A stretch of 34,478 nucleotides of DNA from Nonomuraea deserti (GCF_004348685.1 NZ_SMKO01000097.1:1-34478), one strand, 5' to 3'. Numbered from the stretch's first letter, positions 21,985 through 31,206 are shown. Translations and numbers: made by a program. The notes: generated by a model from the sequence alone, not told the origin.

Positions 21985-24866
21985 TCACCGCCGCAGCCGA
22001 CCCCGCCCAACGCCGAGGTCATCATGGGTAGGCGGTGGGGACAGGCCGAGGTCGGCGAGCGCGGCAACGCCTCGGGCGGCATGGTCACCGCCCGCGAGCA
22101 CCAGCGTCCGCGCCGCTTGGTAGCGGCAACCGGCGGCGTCGAGCGCGTCTGCCGTGGCGAGCAGCCGCTCCTGGTCATCGTCGAGCAGCGCTTGCGCCCG
22201 CTCCACAAGGGCGGTGGCGACCGGGTTGCCGGCCACGACGGTTCGGGCCTCGGCCACGGTGACGCCGGCGTCGGGGCTCCTGGCGAGCACGGCGGCTTCG
22301 GCGCGCAGGGCGACGTACCAGTGGTGCCAGATCCAGGTGACCCACTTCCACACCTGCCTGGGCTCGGGGGCCATCCGCTGGAGCGCCTGCGGTGCCTGCC
22401 CGCGGTGCAGCAGAAGGATCGCGTCGAAGACCGCCCCGTAACCGTAGATGTGCTCCATCGGGGTGCCGAGCTGGTCCAGGACCTCCTGCCACTCGCGCCG
22501 GGCGTCATGGTCGTCGCGGAGGCCGTGGATCATCGCCACAGCGGCCACCGCCGGGCAGAGGAGCGACCGCGCGGGGCTGCCTGCCCGCCGCCACGCATCG
22601 AGGAACCGGACGCTGCCGGTGAGCACCTCATTGACGTTGCCCGCCAGCGCGTCGACCATCAGCAGCCGGCACGTGGCGCGGTGACCGACCTCCGCCAGCG
22701 ATGGATGGTCGGCCAGTTGGCGTGCCCACCGGCGGGCGCCTGGCACATCCCCCGCGCCGAGGCCGGCCTCGGTGACTATGCCGAGCGCGTCGATCAGCTC
22801 ATGGGTGCCGGCCGGCGAGACCGGCAGGGATGACAGGAGCGCGATCCGGCGCCGGGCCGTGTCCGCGGTGGCGAACGTGTCGCCCGCCCAGCTCTGAGCG
22901 CCGGTGAGCGCGTCGAGTGCGGCCGACTCGGCGAGCGGGTCGCCGGTCCGGCGGGCGAGCTCGACCGCCCGCTCGGCGCGCGCGATCGTCTCCGGTACGG
23001 CGTTTTCGGGCGGGCCCTGGGCGGCGCCGAACGCGTCGGTCAGCACCGCGGCCTCGGCCAGCGCCACCGCGGCCTGCGCGGCCGGATCGTCGCCGGCCGG
23101 CTCCCCCGCCTCGGTGACCAGCGCGAGCGCCTCCTCCCGGGCCGGAAGCCGCACGAACGTGGTCGAGAACCGGAACGCGATAGTGGCGGCGCTCGCCAGG
23201 TCGGCGGCGGCGCCGGCGGTGTCGCCTGCGCTGCGGGCGGCATCCGCGGCCGCGCGGCGGAGGCGGTACATGTCGTCACCGACCGTCCGGCAGCCGGCCA
23301 CGGCCGCGGCCTGCCGGAGCATCGACGCGCCGGCGGCGGGGTCGGTCGCGAGCGCGGCCGCCTGCTCATAGCGCCGCTGGGACTCGCCGGTCAGGTTGCG
23401 GGTGAAGGTCAGCTCCGCCAGGAGCCGGGCAAGGTCGTACGCGTCCGCGCGCTGCTCCGACCGGTCGGCCGCCCACGCCAGGGCCGCGCGGAGGTCGTCG
23501 GCCACCAGGTCGAACCGGGCCCGCCAGTCCGCTCGTACCTCCGCCAGGCCGGCGGCCTGGGCCAGGCACCAGCGAAGGTGCCGGGACCGGATGTCGACCA
23601 GCTCGCCGGCCTCGGCGAGCCGCTCCCTGCCGTACTGGCGGATGGTCTCCAGCGCCCGGTACTCGGTCCCGCCCGGCGACGCCGTCACCACCAGCAGGCT
23701 CTGTTCGGCCAGCCGGCCAGTCCGTCGGCGACAATGCCTTCCCGACCCTCGGCCACCTCCGCGCCTGCCGCAGTGCTTCCGGCCACCTCCGCGCCTGCCG
23801 CAGTGTTTCCGGCCACCTCCGCGGCCGCCGCGGCGGTGAACGGCGCGACGAACACCGACACCCGGCGCAGCAGCGCCCGGTCGGCCGGCTCCAGCAGGGC
23901 ATGGCTCCAGTCCAGCGCCGCCCGCACCGAACGGTGCCGTTCGTCGGCGCGGGAGCCGCCGGTGAGCATCCGCAGCGGGTGGGACAAGGCGGCGGAGATG
24001 CCGTCCAGCCCGAGCGCGGGATACCGGGCGGCGGCCAGCTCGATCGCCAGCGCCATGCCATCAAGCCGCTCGCAGATCGAGGCGACCGCCTCGCGCAGCG
24101 GAGGATCCAGCGGCCAGCCGACCGCTGCGGCCCGCTCCATGAACAACGCGACCGCATCCGACTCGTCATCGACGGCCAGCGACAGCGGCGGGACCGGATA
24201 CACCCGTTCGAACGGCACCATCAGCCGTGCCCGGCTGGTCGCCAGCACCGTCACTCCGGGGCACGCCGCCAGCAGCCGCTCGAGGAACAGCGCCGCCCCG
24301 TCCACCACGTGCTCGCAGTTGTCCAGAACCACCAGCGCATGACGGTCGGCGAGCGCGGTGAGCACGGACTCGGTGATGTCGCGGCCCGGCTGTTCACCGA
24401 GGCCGAGCGCCCCGGCGACCGCAGTGGCGATCATGCCCGGATCGGTGACGGGGACCAGGTCGACGAACCACACGCCGTCGGGGTAGTCGCCTGCCGCTTC
24501 CGCGGCCACGGCCAGCGCCAGGCGGGTCTTGCCCACTCCGCCCGGGCCGGCAGCGGTCACCTGACGGTGGGCATTGATCATCTTGGCCAGCTCGGTCCGC
24601 TCGCGCGCCCGCCCGACGAACGACGTCAGCGGTGCCGGCAACACCGGAGCGGGGTGCGACGGACCGACGCCGGTCAACTCGGGCGCACGCCGGGCGAGCT
24701 CCCGCCGATCCGGCACCTGCAGCTTGCGCAGCAGCGAGGAGACATGAGTCTCCACGGTACGTACCCCGATGAACAGCCGTGCCCCGATCTCGGCGTTGCT
24801 GAAATGCTCCCCGACCAGCGCCAGCACCTCAGCCTCGCGAGGGGAGATATCCGCTGCTGCTACCAC
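21985..24866 (-). pseudogene. Large HTH(LuxR)-ATPase-TPR regulator, split by a frameshift
   Basis: Read across one frameshift this is a regulator of about 960 aa. The N-terminus is a LuxR-type HTH (ISPREAEVLALVGEHFSNAE, then RTVETHVSSLLRKLQV). An NB-ARC/AAA ATPase follows, with Walker A AGPGGVGKTRLAL and Walker B LVVLDNCEHV. The rest is a TPR-like alpha-helical half (TEYRALETIRQYGRERLAEA onward). Near 23708-23719 one base appears missing: the frame ends DGLAGWPNRACWW, while the continuing frame resumes with VVTASPGG where LAEQSLLVVTASPG is expected. The start is GTG 24866; the frame is open far upstream but only through low-complexity repeats. An HTH at the N-terminus is the reverse of classical LAL proteins but is known in actinomycetes. 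A sequencing or assembly error is a real alternative to true inactivation. Confidence 0.85.
23751..23825. repeat. 30-bp in-frame tandem repeat (2.5 copies)
   Basis: A 30-bp unit starting GGCCACCTCCGCGCCTGCCG occupies 23751-23780 and 23781-23810 with one mismatch (GTGCTT versus GTGTTT). A third partial copy lies at 23811-23825. On the minus strand each copy adds the ten residues AEVAGxTAAG to the regulator, about 30-100 bp from its frameshift. Confidence 0.9.
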
Positions 24867-24899
24867 TGTCCCATTCTGCCGTAATTCTCTCCCGTGCCC

Positions 24900-25065
24900 T
24901 TTTCGGTGGTCGGTCCGTGGTCCGGGGCCCGGGTCCGTGTTCGGTGGTCGGTCCGGGGCCGGGGCCGTGGTCGGTGGTCCGGGTCCGTGGTTGGTGGTCC
25001 GGGTTGGTGGTCCGGGTCGGTGGTCCGGGTCCGTGGTCCGGGTCCGTGGTCGCCACGGATCCGGG
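24900..25065. repeat. G/T-rich imperfect tandem repeat
   Basis: The plus strand is built almost entirely from degenerate units of GGTCCGGGTCCGTGGTCGGT type, with step lengths near 6, 9 and 12 bp. All six frames give repetitive Pro/Thr/Asp/Gly/Arg strings, so it is not coding. It separates the large regulator gene from the VOC gene and must contain or flank both promoters. Runs of GG/GGG could fold into G-quadruplexes. Confidence 0.85.
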
Positions 25066-25133
25066 CCGGCGCGCCGGAGGCCATGCTGTGACGCAGACCG
25101 GGTCATGAAGGACCCGCGACTACAGGAGTGACC

Positions 25134-25490
25134 ATGACCGACTCTTCCCCCCAGGCGATCAGGACCGTGCTGCACCCGGTGTCCGACCTGGCCAGGGCCA
25201 CGGCGGTGTACGCGGCCCTGCTCGGTGTGCCTCCCCAGAACGACTCGCCTTACTACGTCGGCTTCGACGCCGGGGGCCAGCACATCGGGCTGGTGCCGGG
25301 CGGTGGGCCGCAAGGCATGACCTCGCCGGTGGCGTACTGGCACGTGCCGGACATCGAGGCGAAGCTGGCCGAGGTGATCGCCGCGGGGGCCACCGTGAAG
25401 GAGGCCGCGCACGAGGTCGGTGGCGGCCGCCTGGTGGCCACCGTCATCGACCCCGACGGCAACGTCCTCGGGCTGATCCAGGACCGGTGA
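25134..25490 (+). CDS. VOC (glyoxalase/dioxygenase fold) family protein
   Basis: A 118-aa single vicinal-oxygen-chelate domain. It has the beta-alpha-beta-beta-beta pattern HPVSDLARATAVYAALLGVP, then YYVGFDAGGQHIGLVPGGGP, and ends VIDPDGNVLGLIQ, the usual last strand. The metal-ligand positions are only partly conserved, so enzymatic activity is uncertain; antibiotic- or stress-binding roles are equally possible. ATG 25134 follows CAGGAG at 25123-25128. It is 81 bp upstream of a second VOC gene on the same strand. Confidence 0.88.
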   Translation: MTDSSPQAIRTVLHPVSDLARATAVYAALLGVPPQNDSPYYVGFDAGGQHIGLVPGGGPQGMTSPVAYWHVPDIEAKLAEVIAAGATVKEAAHEVGGGRLVATVIDPDGNVLGLIQDR

Positions 25491-25571
25491 GCAGCGGACC
25501 TGCCCCTGCCATGTCCGCGGCTTAGCGGCCCCCGACAAGACGAAGAACCCACCTCGCGCAAAGGACTCGCC

Positions 25572-26183
25572 ATGACCTCCTTCGATTCCGTCATCCTGGA
25601 AGTTCCCGACCCCACGGCCGCGGACGCCTTCTACCGAGCCTTCGGTCTGGGCTCTTACGTGACCGTCCGCGCCTCGGACGCGCCGACGACCGGTTTCCGC
25701 GGGTTCACGCTGTCCCTCGTGGTGTCCCAGCCGGGCAACGTCGACGCCTTCATCGGCGCCGCCCTCGACGCCGGCGCCACGATGCTGAAGTCGGCCACGA
25801 AGAGTTTCTGGGGCTACGGCGGCGTCGTACGCGCCCCCGACGGGACGATCTGCAAGATCGCGACCTCGAAGAAGAAGGACACCGGCCCCGCCGCACGGAA
25901 CATCGACCAGATCGCGCTCCTGCTGGGAGTGGCGGACGTCAAGGCCAGCAAGCGGTTCTACGTCGACCGCGGCCTGGCCGTGGCGAAGAGCTTCGGCGGC
26001 AAGTACGTCGAGTTCGACACCCCGTCGGCCCCCGTGACGCTGGCGCTCTACCCGCGCCGCGCCCTCGCCAAGGACACCGGCCTCTCCCAGGAGGGCGCCG
26101 GATCGCACCGGATCGTGATCGGCAGCGATGCCGGGCCATTCACCGACCCCGACGGCTTCGCCTGGGAGGCCACATCCGCCTGA
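25572..26183 (+). CDS. Two-module VOC/glyoxalase family protein
   Basis: A 203-aa protein containing two VOC modules: residues 1-105 (SVILEVPDPTAADAFYRAFG to VRAPDGTICKIATSKK) and 108-203 (NIDQIALLLGVADVKASKRF to FTDPDGFAWEATSA). Fusion of two half-domains in one chain is common in this superfamily. The second module's KASKRFYVDRGLAVAKSFGG region is typical of glyoxalase/bleomycin-resistance-like proteins of unknown substrate. The start is preceded by AAAGGA. It probably shares a transcript with the VOC gene 81 bp upstream. Confidence 0.87.
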   Translation: MTSFDSVILEVPDPTAADAFYRAFGLGSYVTVRASDAPTTGFRGFTLSLVVSQPGNVDAFIGAALDAGATMLKSATKSFWGYGGVVRAPDGTICKIATSKKKDTGPAARNIDQIALLLGVADVKASKRFYVDRGLAVAKSFGGKYVEFDTPSAPVTLALYPRRALAKDTGLSQEGAGSHRIVIGSDAGPFTDPDGFAWEATSA

Positions 26184-26346
26184 GGCAGGCGGCGGGCCGC
26201 ACCTGGGCGGTCTGACGCCGGCGGTCGGGCACGTCGCCCGACCGGGCCCACAGGTTCCACGGTCCCGATGGCGCAACCCCGAACACGGGACCATCGGGTC
26301 TCCCCGCTATTCCGAACGTCAAGATCCACAACGGGGAACTCCGTCC

Positions 26347-26645
26347 GTGAGCAGCACCGGAGACAGCACGTACGAGGGATCCACGGCCGAGGAGCGGGCC
26401 GCGATGTGGGAGCACGCCCAAGAGCAGAAGAAGGCGGCGCGCCGCGGCTCACGTGCGGATAAGGCGGCGCAGGGCCAGCGGGATGTGCTCGCGAAGATCA
26501 CTGAGATGCGGGAACGGACCGGATCATGGCCGCGCGCCTCCCTGCCGTCATCACGGCCAGTGCCCCGAACCGCGCACCGAAGCTCTGGTAGGGGATGCCC
26601 GCCTATGCGCCGGACGGCAAGATCGTCTGCACTTCCAGGCTGTGA
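26347..26645 (+). pseudogene. Broken DUF1801-type gene
   Basis: A GTG-initiated frame encodes STAEERAAMWEHAQEQKKAA and DKAAQGQRDVLAKITEMRE, the N-terminus of DUF1801 (YdhG/YjbR/CyaY-like) proteins. Near 26510 homology shifts to another frame (IMAARLPAVITASAPNRAPK followed by LW). There a TAG at 26589-26591 stands where LWYGMPAY expects a tyrosine codon. GMPAYAPDGKIVC then continues to about 26630, after which the family's second half is absent. One frameshift, one nonsense change and a 3' truncation make it a clear pseudogene. Its end abuts the serine protease gene. Confidence 0.85.
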
Positions 26646-27512
26646 TCAGCGCGATGGTGAGGCAATCGGTTTGCTGCGGCGCGCTCCGATGCCGGCCGTC
26701 TTCCTGATCCAGCCCTTGTAGGTCGCGGCGTCGGTCCACACCCCCGGGCCGACGCAGTTCGGGTCGGTCTTCTCGTCACCGTCGCGGCTGGTGACCCCGA
26801 CCAGCTCCCAGCGTGCCCCGATCTTGCGCACCATGGGGCCGCCGGAGTCGAGGATGCAGCTCTGGGCCTTTCTGGTGGGGTGTTGAGAGCAGATGTCGCC
26901 CCCGGCGTCGATGCCCGTGCACCGGCTGTCGGGGACGATCTCGCTGTCCAGCTCCTGCAGGGTGACCGGCGGCTCCGGGCACTCGTTTCCGTCCTCGCAG
27001 GTCATGCCCCAGCCCAGAAGACGGACCTCGGTTCGCGGAGCGCCCGACCTGGCGGCGATCCTGATCGGCGCCTCCCGGATCGGCCGGTCGAGCTTGAGAA
27101 GTGCGATGTCGTGCCGCAGGTCGTTGGGGTCGGCGGTGTAGTCGGGGTGCCTGACGATCTTCGTGATGCGGCGCACGCTGCCGCCCTTCCCGACGTCGGT
27201 GCCGCCGACCTTGGCGCTGACCTGGCCGATCGGGACATGCGAGCAGTGTCCCGCCGTCACCACCCACTGCGGAGCGACGAGCGTGCCCCCGCAGTAGTGC
27301 ACGCCCTTGCCGTCGCGCAGGGTCACGGTGAAGGAATAGTTGTCGGTGGCGTCGCGCCCGCCGATGATCGCGCTCGCCGGTGGCGCCATCGTCGCCGCGA
27401 GGACCGCCGCGCCCCCGACCACTCCCGCGAGTGTCAGGCTCCGCGTCAGGCCGCGCCCGGCCCGCTCGCCGCGGTTGTTGAGGATGCTGGTGACTTTCCG
27501 CAGTTCGATCAT
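26646..27512 (-). CDS. Secreted trypsin-like serine protease (S1 family)
   Basis: A 288-aa protein. Signal sequence: a positive N-terminus (ELRKV...RGERAGRGLTR) and a hydrophobic core to about residue 48. The catalytic triad is His89 (TAGHCS), Asp135 (HDIALLK) and Ser223 (LDSGGP). Cleavage after APPASA would release a chain starting IIGGRDA, the active-form N-terminus of S1 proteases, so no separate propeptide is apparent. The residue before Asp-Ser is Leu221 instead of the near-invariant oxyanion-hole glycine (GDSGGP), and the S1-pocket base position holds Gln rather than Asp. Activity and trypsin-like specificity are therefore doubtful. ATG 27512 was chosen; a start at 27548 is possible. 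It is divergent from the two-component genes. Confidence 0.88.
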   Translation of the reverse strand: MIELRKVTSILNNRGERAGRGLTRSLTLAGVVGGAAVLAATMAPPASAIIGGRDATDNYSFTVTLRDGKGVHYCGGTLVAPQWVVTAGHCSHVPIGQVSAKVGGTDVGKGGSVRRITKIVRHPDYTADPNDLRHDIALLKLDRPIREAPIRIAARSGAPRTEVRLLGWGMTCEDGNECPEPPVTLQELDSEIVPDSRCTGIDAGGDICSQHPTRKAQSCILDSGGPMVRKIGARWELVGVTSRDGDEKTDPNCVGPGVWTDAATYKGWIRKTAGIGARRSKPIASPSR

Positions 27513-27610
27513 GCCGTCTACGGTCGCGGCTCCGGCGGCCGGGAACATCGGAGCACGGTCTGGTCATGCGCCTCATACCGTGGTCTGAGCCGGAGCCGTC
27601 ATGCACGGGC

Positions 27611-27616
27611 TAGCGT
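27611..27616 (+). promoter_or_regulatory. -10 element for a leaderless kinase transcript
   Basis: TAGCGT lies 6 nt before ATG 27623 with no Shine-Dalgarno sequence, which fits a leaderless mRNA for the kinase/regulator operon. Confidence 0.5.
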
Positions 27617-27622
27617 TCCGCC

Positions 27623-28801
27623 ATGACCCATGATCTCCGGCCGCCGCTGCTGTTGAGGATGCGGCCCGCGTTCCAGCTCCTGGGCGACCTGGCGATCGCC
27701 GTGTTCCTGACGTTCTTCGCCGTGGTGGCCACCATCGAGCAGTTACCGCCGGACGGGCAGGTCGAGCCGCTGCCGATCCTGGCCGGAGTTCTCATGGGGC
27801 TGCCGTTGGCGGTCCGCCGCCGGCGGCCCGTTCCGGTGCTGGCGGTCGTGGCCGGAACGAGCATGCTGGCGGTGGCCTCGCAGTGGGTGCAACCCCACGC
27901 GGCCTTCGTGCCCGACCTGCTCCTGGTCTTCGCGATCTACCCGGTGGCCGTGACGGCGCCGTCCCGCCGTGCCGTGGCCGCGCTCGTCCTGTCCGTGGGC
28001 GGGATCTCCGCGGCGGTCCTCTTCGCGGTGGCGCTGGAGCCGCGGCCCGACTGGGGCAGGTCGCTCCCCGTGCTCGCCACCCAGATGATCATTCCGGTCG
28101 CGGTGTGGGTGGTGGGACGCACGGTGCGCGCCCGCCGGGACCACGAGGCGCGGGCCGCCCAGCAGGTGCTGACCGACGAGCGGCTGCGCATCGCGCGCGA
28201 CCTGCACGACGGCGTCGCGCACAGCCTGAGCCTGATCACCGTGCAGGCGTCCGTGGCCCTCCACGTCGGCGACGAGCGGCCCGACGAGGCCCGCTCCGCC
28301 CTGACCGTCATCGATGCCACCAGCCGCGAAGCCGCCAGGGAGCTGCGGCGCATGCTCGGCCTGCTGCGCGCCGTCGACGAGGATCCGCAGGGCGCCGCGC
28401 AGCTGGAGCCGGCGCCGACCGCCGACCGGCTGGCCGAGCTCGCGGACCACGCGACCGCCGCCGGGGCCCGGATCGATCTGCGGATCGGTGACGGACTCGA
28501 CGGCATCCCGGCTACCATCGGGCTCGCGGTCTACCGCATCGTGCAGGAGTCCCTGACCAACGTGATCAAGCATGCCGCTCCGGCGCGCTGCGTGGTGCGG
28601 GTCGACAGGACGGAAAATGCCATGGAGATCGAAGTGACCGACGACGGCCGCCGGGCTCCGACCGGCCACCCTTCGGGCCACGGGCTGGTCGGCATGCGCG
28701 AACGTGTCGCCGTCTACGGAGGCGAGTTCACCGCCGGGCCACTGGCAGGCCGCGGGTTCCGGGTCCACGCGAGGCTTCCCCTGGAGGGGGTGCCCACGTG
28801 A
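27623..28801 (+). CDS. NarL-type sensor histidine kinase
   Basis: A 392-aa membrane kinase. Four to five hydrophobic segments fill residues 15-165 without a recognisable extracytoplasmic sensor domain. The HisKA_3 dimerisation region carries the phospho-acceptor His195 in IARDLHDGVAHSLSLI. The HATPase_c domain shows YRIVQESLTNVIKHA (N box), VTDDGR (G1) and GHGLVGMRERVAVYGG (G2). It overlaps the response regulator by 4 bp (GTGA), so the pair is cognate. The closest functional analogues are the DesK/LiaS/VraS-like envelope or stress sensors. The signal is unknown, and the MFS exporter downstream is a possible target. Confidence 0.93.
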   Translation: MTHDLRPPLLLRMRPAFQLLGDLAIAVFLTFFAVVATIEQLPPDGQVEPLPILAGVLMGLPLAVRRRRPVPVLAVVAGTSMLAVASQWVQPHAAFVPDLLLVFAIYPVAVTAPSRRAVAALVLSVGGISAAVLFAVALEPRPDWGRSLPVLATQMIIPVAVWVVGRTVRARRDHEARAAQQVLTDERLRIARDLHDGVAHSLSLITVQASVALHVGDERPDEARSALTVIDATSREAARELRRMLGLLRAVDEDPQGAAQLEPAPTADRLAELADHATAAGARIDLRIGDGLDGIPATIGLAVYRIVQESLTNVIKHAAPARCVVRVDRTENAMEIEVTDDGRRAPTGHPSGHGLVGMRERVAVYGGEFTAGPLAGRGFRVHARLPLEGVPT

Positions 28802-29463
28802 CCGGAGTCCGGGTGCTGATCGCCGACGACCAGCGGTTGCTCAGGGCGAGCTTCGCGGTGCTGGTCGGCACCACCCCCGGGCTCGAGGTCGTCGGCGAGG
28901 CCGGCGACGGGCTGCAGGCCGTCGAGCGGGCCACCGCGTTGCGACCTGACGTCGTGCTGATGGACATCCGGATGCCCGAGCTCGACGGGATCGAGGCGAC
29001 CCGGCGCATCTGCGGTGACCCGGCGACCGCGGGCGTGAAGGTGCTGATCCTGACGACCTTCGACCTGGACGCCTACGTCTTCTCGGCGCTGCGCGCGGGC
29101 GCCAGCGGGTTCCTGCTCAAGGACACCCCGCCCGGCGACCTGCTCTCCGCGATCCGGGTCGTCGCGGGTGGCGAGGCGCTGCTCGCGCCCTCCGTCACCC
29201 GGCGCCTCATCGGGGAGTTCGCCCGGCAGCCGCAACCCCGGCAACGGTCGTCCCGCTCCCTCGACGGCATCACGGCACGGGAACGCGAGGTGCTCAAGCT
29301 CATCGGTCAGGGGCTGTCCAACACCGAGATCGCCGAACACCTCATCGTCAGCATGGCCACCGTGAAGACCCACATCGGCCAGTTGCTGGCCAAGCTGCAC
29401 GCCCGCGACCGCGCCCAGCTGGTGATCGCCGCCTACGAGAGCGGCCTGGTCACCGTCGGCTAG
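28798..29463 (+). CDS. LuxR/NarL-family response regulator
   Basis: A 221-aa protein. The receiver domain has the acidic pair Asp10/Asp11 (IADDQ), the phospho-acceptor Asp56 (VVLMDIRMPE), the switch Thr in LILTTFD and the Lys in FLLKDT. The C-terminal GerE/LuxR HTH is TAREREVLKLIGQGLSNTEI with MATVKTHIGQLLAKLHARDR. GTG 28798 overlaps the kinase stop. The TAG stop (29461-29463) touches the end of an IS630 transposase remnant on the other strand, so an old insertion landed exactly at its 3' end. The C-terminus (AAYESGLVTVG) looks native. Confidence 0.95.
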   Translation: MTGVRVLIADDQRLLRASFAVLVGTTPGLEVVGEAGDGLQAVERATALRPDVVLMDIRMPELDGIEATRRICGDPATAGVKVLILTTFDLDAYVFSALRAGASGFLLKDTPPGDLLSAIRVVAGGEALLAPSVTRRLIGEFARQPQPRQRSSRSLDGITAREREVLKLIGQGLSNTEIAEHLIVSMATVKTHIGQLLAKLHARDRAQLVIAAYESGLVTVG

Positions 29464-29690
29464 TGAGCTGGTTGTGAGATTCGGTCGCAGTAGCGGCAGA
29501 TGCGGTCGAGGACCTGGTCGGCGGTCTTGGTCCAGTTGAACGGCTTGGCGTTGTCGTTCCAGGTCTTGATCCACTCTTCCAGCGCAATTTTGAGCGCGTC
29601 CAGGGAGCAGAAGTTGCCGCGCTCCAGACAGCGCCGCTCCAACTCGGCGAACCAGCGCTCGACCCCGCACGCCGAGGCCCGGCGATCCAT
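29460..29690 (-). mobile_element. IS630-family transposase C-terminal remnant
   Basis: The minus strand encodes VERWFAELERRCLERGNFCS, then LDALKIALEEWIKTWNDNAK and PFNWTKTADQVLDRICRYCD, ending ISQPAH. This is the C-terminal DDE region of IS630-type transposases (W..DWN.NP.PF.W.KTA..I...I.RYC). Only about 75 codons remain: the catalytic first two-thirds are gone, and upstream of about 29690 the frame has no homology. No terminal inverted repeats are visible. The remnant lies between the response regulator and the MFS gene. Confidence 0.9.
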
Positions 29691-29761
29691 GTCCACCGGG
29701 ACCGCAACCGCCCAGGGCCGCGTCCGTCCGGGCATCCGGACGGACGCAGCCCTGTCCGGGA

Positions 29762-31177
29762 TCACCCCGTCTTCTCCTCCAGCACCGCGGTGGTCATGGA
29801 GATCCGCCAGGTGACGAACGCCGCCGCGGCGAGCCCGGCGATGGCCAGGAAGCTACTGGCGAGGAACGGGTCGATGCCGTCCAAGGCGGGAGCGAACCCG
29901 ATACCGACGTAGATCGTGACCCCGGTCGAACCGCCCAGTTGGTCGGCGGCCCGCTGGACACCGGAGGCGATGCCGGCGTCGTCCTCGGTCACTCCGGTCA
30001 CCGCGACGTACTGCAGCCCGACGATCCCGAACCCCATCCCGGCGGCGATGAGCACCATCGCCGGAATCATCGCCAGACCGCCGGCTTCGAGGTAGGAGAT
30101 CAGAGCGATGGCTGCCATCGCCAGTACGGTGAAGCCGATCCCGGCCAGCACGCAAGCCCGGGCGCCCCACCGTCCCAGCAGCCGGGGAACGAGCACCGAG
30201 GCCGCGATCAGGGACACCGCCAAAGGCAGCATCACCAGGCCGGCCTGGAGCGGGCCGGCGCCCAGCCGGTCCTGCAGGTAGTAGGTGAACAGCAGGAACG
30301 AGGTGGACAGCGCTGCGCTCAGCAGAACGGTGGCAAGGTTGGCCAGGACGCGAGGCCGGCTGCGGAAGAACCGCGGCGGCACAAGCGGGTTCCGTGAACG
30401 GCGCTCCGTCCTGATGAAAAGAACCCCGGCTGCCGCCGCACCGACCAGCGCCGCCGGCGGCAGCCAGGGCAGTGTGCCGTCCGTCTCTCCTGCTTCGACG
30501 ACCCCGAGGGTGAACAGCAGCGGAGCCGCGACCAGCAGGAGCGAACCGAGAAGGTCCACAGGTGAGGGCTCGGCCGGCCGTTCGCCCGGCACGAGGAAGA
30601 CCACTGCGGCGAGCACGACCGCGACGAAGGGCACGGACACCAGGAAGATCCACCGCCAGCCCAGCAGCTCGATGATGATCCCGGAGAGGACGAACCCGAG
30701 AACGAGGCCGCAGCTGGCGACGGCCGCCCACACGCTGAGTGCCCGCGACCTGCGCGGTCCCTCAGGGAACATGAGCACGATCACCGCCATCGCCGCAGGT
30801 AGGGCGATCGCCTCACCGGCTCCCTGCAGCAGACGACCTACCACCAGGAGAGCGAAGGTGGGCGCGAGCCCGGCCAGCAGCGACGCGGCGCCGAAAAGGG
30901 CGGTGCCGAGCAGGAGGACGTGTCGCCTGCCGAGCACGTCGCCCAGTCGCCCTCCGAACATGAGCAGCCCGCCACCGGTGATCGTGTAGCCGACCACCAC
31001 CCAGGTCAGCGCGTGACCGGAGACGTCGAAGCCGGCGCCGATCGAGGGCAGGGCGACGTTGACCACGGTTACGTCAACCGCGATGAAGAACTGCAGCATG
31101 GCCATGCAGCACAGCACCAGCCACGCACGTACCGGGGACGATTTGTCCCGGCGCGAAAGGAGAATGCCTGAAAGCAT
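29762..31177 (-). CDS. MFS drug exporter (DHA2, EmrB/QacA-like)
   Basis: A 471-aa protein with about 14 predicted membrane helices. Motif D1 is IAVDVTVVNVALPSI at the end of helix 1, motif A is GGRLGDVLGRRHVLLLG, and motif B is LLVVGRLLQGAGEAIALPAA. Together they place it in the proton-driven DHA2 multidrug family. GFVLSGIIIELLGWRWIFLV resembles motif C. The start is 31177. A 22-bp imperfect dyad 30 bp upstream is a candidate operator, although no dedicated regulator gene adjoins it; the two-component system across the IS remnant is the nearest one. The substrate is unpredictable. Confidence 0.92.
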   Translation of the reverse strand: MLSGILLSRRDKSSPVRAWLVLCCMAMLQFFIAVDVTVVNVALPSIGAGFDVSGHALTWVVVGYTITGGGLLMFGGRLGDVLGRRHVLLLGTALFGAASLLAGLAPTFALLVVGRLLQGAGEAIALPAAMAVIVLMFPEGPRRSRALSVWAAVASCGLVLGFVLSGIIIELLGWRWIFLVSVPFVAVVLAAVVFLVPGERPAEPSPVDLLGSLLLVAAPLLFTLGVVEAGETDGTLPWLPPAALVGAAAAGVLFIRTERRSRNPLVPPRFFRSRPRVLANLATVLLSAALSTSFLLFTYYLQDRLGAGPLQAGLVMLPLAVSLIAASVLVPRLLGRWGARACVLAGIGFTVLAMAAIALISYLEAGGLAMIPAMVLIAAGMGFGIVGLQYVAVTGVTEDDAGIASGVQRAADQLGGSTGVTIYVGIGFAPALDGIDPFLASSFLAIAGLAAAAFVTWRISMTTAVLEEKTG

Positions 31178-31206
31178 CGAGTGCTCCGTTGCTCAGAAGA
31201 GGTTCC

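Noticed and set aside
24900..25065. The G-rich repeat as a CRISPR array
   Set aside because: Units are short, degenerate and of mixed length with no distinct spacers, and no cas genes are nearby.
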